From Sthenelais limicola (lineage: Eukaryota > Annelida > Polychaeta > Phyllodocida > Sigalionidae), in the NCBI GenBank assembly GCA_942159475.1, contig OW804096.1, forward strand, positions 110,334,194 through 110,398,193: a stretch of DNA of 64,000 bases, given 5' to 3'. The position numbers and the translations under genes were made by a program. The notes beneath the pieces are model-generated. The model saw only the letters and a program-made list of their open reading frames with translations. It ran no database searches and was not told the DNA's origin. Shown piece by piece: positions 1 through 9,493 of the stretch (position 1 is its first letter; every line of letters starts with the position of its first letter).

Positions 1-1989
1 GATTTGAACAATTTAGTTTCCTTTATTTCATATGTAATACTATCCTAGACAGAAAGGATGGTCTGCATTTGTTTCCAAGTACATCAAACCTTTCCTGCCT
101 TGATGGTTGGAGGACCCGTATATATACGAAACTGCCAATGCAAACTGTAATCTGATTGCAAAGTGTCTGTTCACAGAACTAATATCAATCAATGCAACTT
201 ATAATTACCGGCTGTATCGAGCTCTTTCATCTGGATCTCCTTTCTGGTCTATGATTTGTAATGTTCTGATGAAGAGAAAGTTTTAAAAAGTCAAATGAGT
301 AGGATATATATTATATATATTACATTGCAGGTGTTGTTTCCATAACAGGAAAAGAAATTGATCTTGCTCAAGCTTTATTAGGATCATTCTGATAATGGTA
401 TACATTATACCGGACGAAACACTTCGTTTAAAATATATTTCAAACGAAGCGATTTTTCGTCCGGTTCAATTAAGGGTAAGAAAGAACCGAAATATTATTA
501 GTCGGAATCTATCCAGCCTTTTTGAAATATGAACTTTTGTATGAAGTTATTGAAAACAAGTGCGGGGGTTTAAAGGCAAGCACGAGTATATACTAGGAAA
601 TTGATATAAATGTCATTTTGTTGAAATTTTAATATGCTATTTTCAAAATGTTTCTGGTCATAAAAGGGAACTATGAAAACCTTGATCATTCTTATGAGAG
701 GCATTATTTGGGATTTATTCCATGTCTTAAGATTTCAGATACCATTTTTATTGTTCACTCTATTACTCATTTCATTAGGGCTATTACATAAATATAAAAT
801 ATTACAAAATATCAGAATAGAAAGTTTCCAATTCAAAATCACCGCGAAATATGAATTTCGTTTTCACTAAATCCATACACATGTTTGGGAGTCAACTATG
901 GCAAATGAGGTTAAAGTCAAAGTAGAACTTAGATTGATCAATAATACGACGTAGTGGTAAGCTTGTTCCCGGATATTATTACACTGAAAGTGAACAGTGT
1001 TAGTCGAAGCCAATGGCTTGGTCCTTTTGGATCGATGGCTCTAGATCCTGACAATGTGTCTGAAAACCAGGCCAATAAGGAAATCCAGCGTGGAAAATGG
1101 ATAGATATCAAGCGTGGAAAATTTCGGCACCTAGGGGCAAATTTTGCTCCGTGTTGAGAACTAAAAATAGATCGAAGAATGAAAGTTAGGCCCCATATGT
1201 CCAGATGTTTATTCGTTGAAACTTTCTACTTACTCTAAGTTCCTAGCTTCAGCCAAATTCTGTGACCGTATACCAGGTGATAGTTCTTTTAAACCAATAA
1301 GCGAATTTCTAAATACATCGGCCGCCCAAGAAAAGGGAACAACAGGGGTGCGAGACCCCCCACCCAGCCCAACACACACACAGACACCACCACCACCAAC
1401 ACCAACACCACCATCAACATAACACTATAATGCAGTACAGATTTCTGTTAGACAAAAATCTTTTTTACTGTAATTGTACCGTGGAATTGCTGAATTTTTA
1501 AATGATCATTTAAATTAGATTATTTTTTTATTTGTCATGATAGTAGGTTACGTGTAGATAATTTGTGTTAAAAAATATTTTAAAAAAACAATTTTATGGT
1601 GAAAGATATAAACAATTTTTTTTAAAAAGTGGGTACCCTGTCTCTTGCCGTCGGCCTTGTTGCTTAAGGTGGAGAAATCTAAAAAAAAAAGAGTAAATTA
1701 TCCAATTATGTTGAATAATGATTTTTAGAGCCTTATAAGGCATTACTTTGATAATAAACTTTAAATTTGACAATTTTAGTATTGACTTTGCTTAATATCA
1801 GTCTATGTAGATCCAAATTCATAATTTCCGAGTAGTTTTTACATAATCCTTACAGCAAAATGCGTTCTAGTTGTGCTGTCACTTGCCATCTCCTTTGCTG
1901 TCTCTTGCCGTTTTTCGCCCTCAGATTTGCCATCACCAAATGTTATTTGGCTGTAATTTTTTTTCTAGTTAGAATATTTTCACAAACTA
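1..1989. other. AT-rich intergenic DNA, no gene seen
   Basis: I see no convincing gene in this left flank. The open frames are short, have no recognisable domain and sit in AT-rich sequence. It holds a 55-bp imperfect hairpin (410-464, listed separately) and a CA/CCA-rich low-complexity patch at about 1356-1411. A 13-base string (ctgtctcttgccg) occurs at about 1639 and again near 1898, just before the inferred start of the retrotransposon. The junction with the retrotransposon is not sharp by eye. Confidence 0.6.
410..464. repeat. 55-bp imperfect hairpin
   Basis: Arms ccggacgaaa...ttcgttt and aaacgaa...tttcgtccgg are inverted copies around an AT loop, with a small internal mismatch zone of about three bases. 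The outer 10 bp (ccggacgaaa / tttcgtccgg) pair perfectly. It could be a fold-back mini-element. It does not share the CC-GNA-GG apex of the larger palindromes elsewhere in the window. Confidence 0.7.
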
Positions 1990-1993
1990 AACT

Positions 1994-2026
1994 TCAGTTC
2001 AGTTCAGTTGAGTTCAGTTCAGGTCG
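1994..2026 (+). promoter_or_regulatory. Tandem initiator-like motifs at retrotransposon 5' end
   Basis: Four copies of TCAGTT lie at 1994-1999, 1999-2004, 2004-2009 and 2014-2019. The hexamer matches the arthropod initiator consensus TCAKTY. GGTCG, a match to the downstream promoter element RGWYV, follows at 2022-2026. From the first initiator A (1996) it starts at +27, one base off the canonical +28. LINEs of the Jockey group use internal Inr/DPE promoters, so this may mark the transcription start. The function is inference. Confidence 0.3.
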
Positions 2027-2255
2027 CCGTGGTGGGTGCACGTGTGCTGTCTCGCTCCTGCGAACAACACACACACATAGTGTTGGACATTGAAGTTTGG
2101 ATACTCATACCGAGTACTTGTGCTCTTCATCTACATTGAACAGTGTGTGATTTAATATCTAGTGAGTGAGTGGACTTTATTATATTACTGATCACCTATA
2201 TATATTTGAACTTTGAAGTTATCATTGTGATTGTGCCGTTCGGCTGAAGATCGCC

Positions 2256-2888
2256 ATGGAAGAGGCACGTCCCCGTAGTTTCATTTCACTGCCCATGTCC
2301 GATCGGGTCTTTCAGGACCCTTTACTGCCCGCCATAACTAGATCATTAGAAGACATGAATATCCAATACACCCCGCCTGTTCATATCCCTATTGAAAGAC
2401 GCCCTGACCGTATTGCTTTGACTAAAGACTCAAGTGAGATAGGTATTGCTGATATTCAAAGTACATTGAATGCCACTCTCGAAAATCAACACGAACTTTT
2501 GACTAGAGTTTCTACCCTAGCAGACAATGAAAAATACCTGGTTAATTACATATCCACCTTACGCACCGAAAATGCCTTGCTCAAACGAAATCATTCCGAC
2601 CTAGAAGATGAGTTCCTTAAAGCACAGATTGAAAACAACCGCGCACGCATAATAGTCTCCGGCATGTACGAAACGCGGAAAGAGGACACACTGGAGAAAG
2701 TTCTCCAGTGTTTCAGGTCCATTGATCCTCGCATAAGTCCTGATAACCTGATTTATGCAAAAAGACTGCCAAGCAAGAGCAGAGGCGCTCGGCAAATCGC
2801 CGTTAAATTCGTCTCGGAAAAGGTCCGGGATATAATTTACGGTAGACGTCAAAGGCTAAAACTCGGCGACTCATTGGCATCTTTCTAA
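2256..2888 (+). CDS. Retrotransposon ORF1, 5' part: coiled coil plus RRM-like domain
   Basis: This 210-codon ORF starts in a strong context (gccATGg). Residues about 60-125 are rich in L, E, N and K with heptad-like spacing, consistent with a coiled coil. From about residue 127 (NNRARIIVSGMYETRKED) to the end it follows the pattern of the RRM/L1-ORF1p-like C-terminal region found in many invertebrate LINE ORF1 proteins: a beta strand with a V-x-G motif, a helix, an 'IYAKRL' strand, an 'IAVKF' strand and a basic 'GRRQRLK' helix. Such proteins bind element RNA as a chaperone in the RNP. The frame stops at 2886-2888, but the expected continuation of the domain (IFLNADIPDKLVKRKRNI) is in another frame starting at about 2873. 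The stop therefore looks like a frame break inside a longer ORF1 and not the natural end. Confidence 0.85.
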   Translation: MEEARPRSFISLPMSDRVFQDPLLPAITRSLEDMNIQYTPPVHIPIERRPDRIALTKDSSEIGIADIQSTLNATLENQHELLTRVSTLADNEKYLVNYISTLRTENALLKRNHSDLEDEFLKAQIENNRARIIVSGMYETRKEDTLEKVLQCFRSIDPRISPDNLIYAKRLPSKSRGARQIAVKFVSEKVRDIIYGRRQRLKLGDSLASF

Positions 2889-2935
2889 ATGCCGACATAC
2901 CTGATAAGCTCGTCAAACGCAAACGTAACATTCAA

Positions 2936-4288
2936 ATGGTTGCCGATCTCGCGAGTAAAGATGAAAACCAAGAAATAGGAAGAATCACAAACGAATCGAT
3001 AATGCTAAACGGAATAACCTACACCCATGCCGACTTAGAGTATGTTGAAAATGGTCTCCGCCCCAGTGATGCCAAGACCAAAGTCATTGATGATTCCATC
3101 TTTTTTCAAAGTGAACTGAGCATATTAAGCAACTTTAAAACCTGTATCCTACGTATGGGGGCATTGTCATTTTCTTCTGTAGAACACGGCTACCAATACG
3201 CGCGCGCAAATTTCCTTCAAAAGAGGGATATCGCAAATAAAATCTACAGGTCATACGATCCCAGAGAGGCCAAAATACTTTCCAAACAGTTAGTCTCAAC
3301 CGATGAATGGAATGACATTAAGATTCCTATCATGCGTCAACTAATAGAGGAAAAGTTTGCGCAAAACATCGAAATGCGCCATTTTCTACTACAAACCGGC
3401 AATATGCCACTATATGAGGCCACTACATGTCTATTCTGGGCATGTGGAGCCCATATAAATTCACCTGAGCTTGTAGTAGGTAATTTCACTGGGGCAAATG
3501 TAGTCGGAAAAATCCTGGAAGATATTCGTTCTCATATAAATTCAGGCTATACTTCAATCACTACCGATATCAATCTAGCTAGACCCAGTGGAGCAATAGC
3601 CCTTCCTACATCAAGCTTATCCCCCAAACTCAAGGAGAGGAAGCCAAAAAATGCCGCTCACAAACACACAAATGCTAAGGGATTAGATCCAAACAATAGG
3701 GACGACTGGCCTGGTCTAGAAACAAACAATCAAATGCCTTCCCTACCTACTAGGGACAATCAAACAGGTCCACTGTCTGATTCAAATGCTAACGCCCACC
3801 CACCCCAGGTCACAAGGTTAGAACATGATTCGACTCCTACGTCAGTCCCTATGGACTGTCAACAACTTCCCCGCGGCCGTTCACCTATAAGATCAACTGA
3901 ATCTCTTTCATTGAGTCACGGTGATGGTCAGAGATCCGCGAGTCAAAAGAGAAATAGAACAAAATCGGATCAGCTAGTTCAACTAACTGATAAACCACCT
4001 AAGAAAACTGCTCCCAACCCAGCGTCCAATAAGGGTGAAGATACAGGAAGAACACTGGTAGGTAAACCCCCACCTACTGAAGATACGATTGCTAAGCTTT
4101 CTAAATTCCTGGAACCTGGGAGCCAAAAAGCTCCGTCTACACCAGTTTCAGATCCAACGCAAACTACACATCCTCCAGCCACAACTGTAGTGCTGCCAAC
4201 AATTGATCCATCTCAGAATTACCAATATTCAAATCCTGAGGAAAGACGGATGATTATGCAACAACATTATCAATCCGTAGCAGATTAA
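2936..4288 (+). CDS. Retrotransposon ORF1, 3' part: NADAR (YbiA-like N-glycosidase) domain
   Basis: This is a 450-codon frame from the first ATG. The frame is already open from 2846 and its upstream residues finish the RRM-like region of the previous ORF. Residues about 1-45 complete that nucleic-acid-binding part (ITYTHADLEY). Residues about 53-200 form a NADAR domain: FFQSELSILSNF, VEHGYQYARANF (Glu83, Gln87), EWNDIKIPIMRQLIEEKF, LYEATTCLFWACG (Glu161, Trp168) and GANVVGKILEDIR. This is the block order of bacterial YbiA, and the active-site Glu and Trp positions are kept. Known NADAR proteins cleave N-glycosidic bonds in riboflavin intermediates or remove ADP-ribose from guanine. Residues about 205-430 are a Pro/Ser/Thr/Lys-rich linker, probably disordered. 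No zinc knuckle is seen. A role in the element is not known; reversal of host ADP-ribosylation of nucleic acid is speculation. Confidence 0.88.
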   Translation: MVADLASKDENQEIGRITNESIMLNGITYTHADLEYVENGLRPSDAKTKVIDDSIFFQSELSILSNFKTCILRMGALSFSSVEHGYQYARANFLQKRDIANKIYRSYDPREAKILSKQLVSTDEWNDIKIPIMRQLIEEKFAQNIEMRHFLLQTGNMPLYEATTCLFWACGAHINSPELVVGNFTGANVVGKILEDIRSHINSGYTSITTDINLARPSGAIALPTSSLSPKLKERKPKNAAHKHTNAKGLDPNNRDDWPGLETNNQMPSLPTRDNQTGPLSDSNANAHPPQVTRLEHDSTPTSVPMDCQQLPRGRSPIRSTESLSLSHGDGQRSASQKRNRTKSDQLVQLTDKPPKKTAPNPASNKGEDTGRTLVGKPPPTEDTIAKLSKFLEPGSQKAPSTPVSDPTQTTHPPATTVVLPTIDPSQNYQYSNPEERRMIMQQHYQSVAD

Positions 4289-4299
4289 ATTTTCTCAAT

Positions 4300-4920
4300 A
4301 TGCCATTAACAATTATTATCTCTGACTCCCGTGGCCGACTCTTAAATAACTACTTAAGTGATCCTGACATTTTGATATTTTCATATAGTGGGGCCAAACT
4401 AGACTTTCTAACCACCAGAGCCATAGACCTTTTTTGGAAACATCACCCACATCTCATTATAATAATTGGGGGCATCTGCAATTTCACACAAAAAAACAGA
4501 GAGACCAGGGAAATATCTATTCCAACGACTGTTGAAGATACACTGGTACAAAATGTAACATCTGAATTCGAATCATCCATTCAGCGGCTCACTCATATTG
4601 AGCAGTATTGCACTATAACATATGGCGGTCTCATAGGCATACATTTAAATAAGGCGAATGGGTTAGAAGGCTTTGCCTCCACCCAACGCATGATTAACTC
4701 AGCAATCTTGAAAATCAATAATTACATCCACAACTTGAACGAGCGGAGAGGAAACTGGCACCTTCATCTAGTCGCAAAGGTACACAAGCATTTCAAAGGG
4801 AGACCTCGACACACCCTAACTCGCTTATACGATGGAGTACATATGGATGAGAAGGTCCTAACCAGTTGGGCCACAGAAATCAGAGCGCTTTACTTAAATC
4901 CTCGCATAGAATCAGCATAA
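4300..4920 (+). CDS. Retrotransposon accessory ORF: SGNH/GDSL-type hydrolase
   Basis: This 206-codon ORF has ATG 11 nt after the stop of the NADAR ORF, in a third frame, with A at -3. SGNH family blocks are visible: block I IISDSRGR with nucleophile Ser10, a Gly in SYSGAKLD (about residue 31) for block II, block III GGICNF with Asn61, and block V YDGVHM with Asp178 and His181. All four hallmark residues (S, G, N, H) plus the Asp are therefore present. The length is usual for a compact single-domain SGNH hydrolase. CR1-type LINEs often carry an esterase of this fold inside ORF1, where it may act on lipids or aid RNP assembly. Here it is a separate reading frame. It may be translated by reinitiation, or a second frame break may have cut it from ORF1. 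Confidence 0.85.
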   Translation: MPLTIIISDSRGRLLNNYLSDPDILIFSYSGAKLDFLTTRAIDLFWKHHPHLIIIIGGICNFTQKNRETREISIPTTVEDTLVQNVTSEFESSIQRLTHIEQYCTITYGGLIGIHLNKANGLEGFASTQRMINSAILKINNYIHNLNERRGNWHLHLVAKVHKHFKGRPRHTLTRLYDGVHMDEKVLTSWATEIRALYLNPRIESA

Positions 4921-6115
4921 AATAACCCAAGAAATAATACAAATCATCTTTTTATATCACTGAATCGAACTATTTAATTCTATATCGTCTGACTGCTGCT
5001 TGGAAACTAGTCACTGGTACCTGCTGGTACATGCAAATCCTAAACATGTGCTATTGTTATTGTTTTCTATTTACAAACTGCATAATTGCTCCTCTATGGT
5101 CCCTCCCAATTTGTCACACAAATACCAGGGTTCCTATGGGAGAGTTGTGTATAAGTAAATCTAGCCAATCTTACAAACTGTATTGCATTTCCTAGCACTC
5201 GATTTCATTACTAGACAGAAATAAATCCTGCCTTGAACTGCCGACTGAATTTTGTTCACAGTATGTTTTAGATATTCAGAAGAAACAGACGTCGGGAGCT
5301 CTTTCAATTGGACTATCGTGTCAAGCCTATCCTTACCAACCTGCGCAGAAAAACAGTGAATATATTCTTTTCTACCATTATAAAATAGGTTACGCAGTTT
5401 TAAAAAACACTTGACCAAAAATTTGTCACACAAATATTGGGTCCTCTCTCTCACCCACGCATAGAAAAGCAATGTGTTATTTATAAATCGGTGTCACAAC
5501 CGCCTCATGTATGATACCGATGTTTTACGCTGATTGTTTTAATAATTCTTTCGATACACCCATCTATAATAACCACTAAAATTATCAAATCTGGGAATTG
5601 GTCACACTAATCCCGCTACTCTCTGGATAAAATCTCTGAATCTAAAAATGTAAATGCTTGGAATATGGAAATAAGAGGTCTTATCACTACCATTATTTCT
5701 GTATGGAATGTTAGTAGTATATGACCCCCAATGACGGTAGATGGAACATATTATGATACTAGTTTGACCCCTTGTATATATGTTGTATATGTGTTAGTAT
5801 AGATAATACTTGATTTACTTGGTCTTATATGTTATATGTAATGTTATTATGGGAATCCTAATCCCAACTCAGATCCTTAAGATGGATCCATGTGTATATA
5901 ACACGGGGACCACCTACATTGTGTATAATTGTTTTTCAAAAGGCAAAGTCACAATGGGTCCCTCCTCGCCAGTGGGCATGTTGTCACACTGACACCCATC
6001 CTGTCGGGGTGGGTCCTATTGTGAATCTGGCACCTAAATGTTTTTCTGTGTCTCTTCCTAAGCGGATATCAGTCCTATCTAGGCTTTTCACTCTTCTTAT
6101 AGCAAAGACCACTAA
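4921..6115 (+). other. 1.2-kb spacer between SGNH ORF and ORF2
   Basis: No sense-strand frame here resembles a retrotransposon protein. A 17-nt string, aatttgtcacacaaata, occurs at 5108-5124 and 5420-5436. It contains a perfect 6-bp stem (atttgt/acaaat) around CAC, and gtcacac recurs near 5601 and 5983. A minus-strand open frame of 103 codons (5161-5472) has no recognisable domain. A plus frame (5892-6119) ends with TGA overlapping the ORF2 start as ATGA. The spacer could be an internal ribosome entry or promoter region, or decayed coding sequence. The sequence alone does not decide. Confidence 0.6.
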
Positions 6116-8989
6116 ATGAGTATAAACCTTGATAATTGGGATGAACTCACAAAGCTCAAAGGACTGAAGATTATACAATATAATATCCGCTCTTTATTGC
6201 CAAAAATGGATCAAATTGCTGAGGATATACTGCTACACGACTATGATGTAATAATCTTTACAGAAAGTTGGCTTAAGATTGAACTACATGATAATTTAGT
6301 ATCACACTGTAACTACACCTTGATAAGACTAGATAGACAAACACATTCTAGAGGAGGCGGCATCTGCTGTTATATTAGGAATGACTATGAGTATCACTCT
6401 AACAATGATTGTTGTGTCTCCGATGAAAACTGCGAAACGATTGGTTTCTCCATTAGAAGAAAGGATAACCCTACATATTCTATTATTGCCAGTTATCGCC
6501 CTCCAGACTGTAATGTCAAAACTTATTTTGACAAACTACGAGATGTTACTAACCAAACTCTCACCTTACTGCCAAATAGTGATAAAAACCTCATAATTTG
6601 TGGGGACCTAAATATTGACCTGCTTGATAATTCTAATAATAAAGCAAAGCTACTAGGTGAATTCTGCTCTGAATTCTCGCTTGTGAAACATATGGATAAA
6701 ATTACACGTTTCGGTTTGCAGAAAAATACAATTCTAGATATTTTTTTAGTAAGAACAAATACTGATCTTACATCAGGAACAATCAATTACAACTTATCAG
6801 ATCATCAGCCTACATTTCTAGTTATCAAAAAAATAAATCCCCCAAGAGAAAAAATCTCTTTCATTGGAAGAAACTATGCGTCCTACTCGATAGATAGATT
6901 AAGAGCATTGCTGATGACATACGATTGGAACCATTTCTATACACTTAATGATCCAAATACATGCTGGAACATAATGTATAGTAGAATCCTAGATGCCGCA
7001 AATAAAGTAGCCCCTTATAAAAAATTCAGAATTAAAAATAATCGACCGGCTTGGTACTCGAATGAAATAACAGAACTTGGTATCGAAAGAGACCGTCTGT
7101 ACAAGAAAGCAAACAAATCCAAATCACAAGATGATCTGCATGCCGCTCGTGCTGCCAGAAATTACTGTAATAGAGCTATCAAGCAGGCCAAATCCCAGTA
7201 TTATAGACATTTACTTGTTGAACATAGAAAAGATCCAAAAAAATTCTGGAGGACGATTGAAGAAATTGAAAACAAAAAGAATAATGAGATAACTAAAATT
7301 GTAAATGATGATAATAAAACTCTACTGGGAGCAGAGGCAGCAAATGAGTTAAATAAATTCTATTGTAACATAGGGAATGAAACTGCAAACAAAATACCCC
7401 CATCCTCATTCACGAGAACCAATTATAATATTATACATAACTACACCTTGCCTATTGTCGATAGGACCAAGGTTGCCTCTATAATCGGAGACATAACAAT
7501 CACCAAGAGTTCCGGATGTGAGAATATCTCAGCCAGAATATATAAGGACGCTTTTATTATATTGATAGACCAATTAATACACGTATTCACTGTATCAATA
7601 TCATCAGGTATTTACCCATCATCCTGGAAACATAGTATTGTAAAACCCCTACCGAAGAAAGCACTTGCCAAAACACCCACTGATACTAGACCGATCTCTT
7701 TAACCCATATAGCTGGAAAGATCTTAGAAAAAATTATTGTACTGCACCTAACACAGTATTTAGAACGAAACCATCTCCTGAGTAAATACCAGCTGGGTTT
7801 TCAAAAAGGACACAGTACATCGGAGGCTATTTATAATTTGGTAACAGATATTAACACGTCAATGCATAAAAAAGATTATGCCTTGGCATGTTTCATAGAC
7901 TTTAGCAAAGCTTTCGACTGCGTTAATCATGAAATTCTACTCAAAAAATTATCTGATCTCGGAGTAACTGACCGCCATTTGGCCTGGTTTGACTCCTACC
8001 TAAAGAATCGAACTCAGTCTGTAAAACTAAATGGCTTCACTTCTTCTGTGGGGGTTATTCCAATTGGGGTACCCCAAGGTTCTGTACTGGGCCCTCTACT
8101 TTTTTTGGTCTATGTAAATGACATTAAAGATCTAGATATGTCCTGTAAGTATATTCAATACGCCGATGATACAGTCCTATACTATGTATCTAACACTCTA
8201 AAAAAATGTGAGCAGGTAGTCGCCTCCGATATGGTCAAATTTTATGAATGGTGTAAATGTAGTAGGCTCTCCCTTAATGTCGCGAAAACTAGGTTACTGG
8301 TCTTCAACACCAGGCACAAAAATCAGCATATGGATGTGGAGGTTAGGGTGGGTGGCACTGTTCTCCAAATAGTAGATACATACGAATACCTGGGCATCAA
8401 ATTAGACTCACATCTCACCATGATAGGACAATTCAATGCCCTGATCAAACAAATAAACCATAAACTATACACCTTCAATAAGATAAGAAAAAACCTAGAT
8501 ACCAAAACTGCCATAATGTTATGCAAATCTAAAATTATCTCAATTTTCGACTACAGCCTTTCAGTACTGAGTTGCTTAAATCAGGGAAATCTAAATAAGC
8601 TTCAAAAGCTTCAAAATCGAATTCTTCGCTGTGCTACACATTCTGACATACGAACTCCTATCCGAGATATGCACAGAGAAACAAATACTATGATGATAAA
8701 TGACAGGATTCTATATAATAATTTGAAATTAGCCCATGGTAGAGTCTACAGCAATGTTAATAATAATGATAATAATGGTAACCCCCCTTTGTTGTTACGA
8801 AATACACGCCAAAACGCTGCCCCCACCCTCCCCACATTCATACCAAAAACTGAAAAAGACAAAAAATCTCTTTTGTATCAGTGTGCCAGGGACTGGAACA
8901 AACTAAACCCTACTCTAAGGAAGCTTGAAACTGCCAAAGAATTTAGTACTGCCCTGAAACGGAATATACTAAGAGGTATTCTCCACTAA
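6116..8989 (+). CDS. Retrotransposon ORF2: APE endonuclease and reverse transcriptase
   Basis: This is a 957-codon intact ORF. Residues about 17-240 are an apurinic/apyrimidinic-type endonuclease: QYNIRS (Asn23), FTESWL (Glu50), ASYRPP, CGDLNIDLL (Asp164, Asn166) and LSDHQP (Asp229, His230). This nicks target DNA to prime reverse transcription. Residues about 480-750 are the reverse transcriptase, with RPISLT, the strand ACFIDFSKAFD (Asp595, Asp601), GVPQGSVLGPLLF and QYADDTVLY (Asp684, Asp685). The C-terminal part (about 790-957) is the usual LINE tail, including CARDWNKLNPTLR. No RNase H or zinc finger is seen. Length and order match CR1/L2/Jockey-type ORF2. The start codon overlaps an upstream stop (ATGA), which would allow termination-reinitiation. 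No stop or frameshift was found. Confidence 0.95.
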   Translation: MSINLDNWDELTKLKGLKIIQYNIRSLLPKMDQIAEDILLHDYDVIIFTESWLKIELHDNLVSHCNYTLIRLDRQTHSRGGGICCYIRNDYEYHSNNDCCVSDENCETIGFSIRRKDNPTYSIIASYRPPDCNVKTYFDKLRDVTNQTLTLLPNSDKNLIICGDLNIDLLDNSNNKAKLLGEFCSEFSLVKHMDKITRFGLQKNTILDIFLVRTNTDLTSGTINYNLSDHQPTFLVIKKINPPREKISFIGRNYASYSIDRLRALLMTYDWNHFYTLNDPNTCWNIMYSRILDAANKVAPYKKFRIKNNRPAWYSNEITELGIERDRLYKKANKSKSQDDLHAARAARNYCNRAIKQAKSQYYRHLLVEHRKDPKKFWRTIEEIENKKNNEITKIVNDDNKTLLGAEAANELNKFYCNIGNETANKIPPSSFTRTNYNIIHNYTLPIVDRTKVASIIGDITITKSSGCENISARIYKDAFIILIDQLIHVFTVSISSGIYPSSWKHSIVKPLPKKALAKTPTDTRPISLTHIAGKILEKIIVLHLTQYLERNHLLSKYQLGFQKGHSTSEAIYNLVTDINTSMHKKDYALACFIDFSKAFDCVNHEILLKKLSDLGVTDRHLAWFDSYLKNRTQSVKLNGFTSSVGVIPIGVPQGSVLGPLLFLVYVNDIKDLDMSCKYIQYADDTVLYYVSNTLKKCEQVVASDMVKFYEWCKCSRLSLNVAKTRLLVFNTRHKNQHMDVEVRVGGTVLQIVDTYEYLGIKLDSHLTMIGQFNALIKQINHKLYTFNKIRKNLDTKTAIMLCKSKIISIFDYSLSVLSCLNQGNLNKLQKLQNRILRCATHSDIRTPIRDMHRETNTMMINDRILYNNLKLAHGRVYSNVNNNDNNGNPPLLLRNTRQNAAPTLPTFIPKTEKDKKSLLYQCARDWNKLNPTLRKLETAKEFSTALKRNILRGILH

Positions 8990-9444
8990 ATGTATCATAG
9001 TGTATTTCATATCTTGTAGCAAAAACCTATCTGTATATATTGTTGCGGTGATCTTAACCAACAAAAGGATACACAATCTGTGACCATCCCATTTATATCT
9101 TCGCATATGGTCTGATACCACTCACTCACCCACCACCTATAGTCATGTCTACCCCAAAGATTATATATAGTTAACCATCATCTCATTTTTCCATTTCCCA
9201 TCTCAAACATACATTTCATTCCTTTCATATATCTTTTCTTTTTCATTTAATTGTATACACTTAGACTCTCTTAATAATGTCGAGATCAATTTAGGGATAA
9301 CGAATCTAGTTCAATAGTAAAACTGTCTTTAAAAAAAGTAAAATTCAACATCTCGATAGCATTGAAATGCATATATTATGTGTATCACCCACCTCAATTT
9401 CGGCTCTGAATATCAGTCCAATAAGTTCAGGGCATGAGGAAAAC

Positions 9445-9458
9445 CGCTCCTTGGAGCG
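9445..9458 (+). promoter_or_regulatory. 3' UTR hairpin of the retrotransposon
   Basis: cgctc-cttg-gagcg forms a perfect 5-bp stem on a CUUG-type loop, 36 nt before AATAAA. LINE reverse transcriptases often recognise a 3' stem-loop in their own RNA, so this may be the template-recognition element. That role is inference. Confidence 0.45.
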
Positions 9459-9493
9459 AGACTGTTTGTCTGGTTATATTGTACATACCGCTG

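Noticed and set aside
1860..2093. 77-codon frame just upstream of ORF1 as an extra retrotransposon gene
   Set aside because: Crosses the inferred element boundary and the TCAGTT repeats; no motif.
2601..2852. Minus-strand 83-codon frame within ORF1
   Set aside because: Shadow of the real plus-strand ORF1.
4300..4920. SGNH frame as a captured bacterial or host lipase gene unrelated to the element
   Set aside because: It sits between ORF1 and ORF2 on the same strand, 11 nt after ORF1, and esterase domains are known in CR1-type ORF1.
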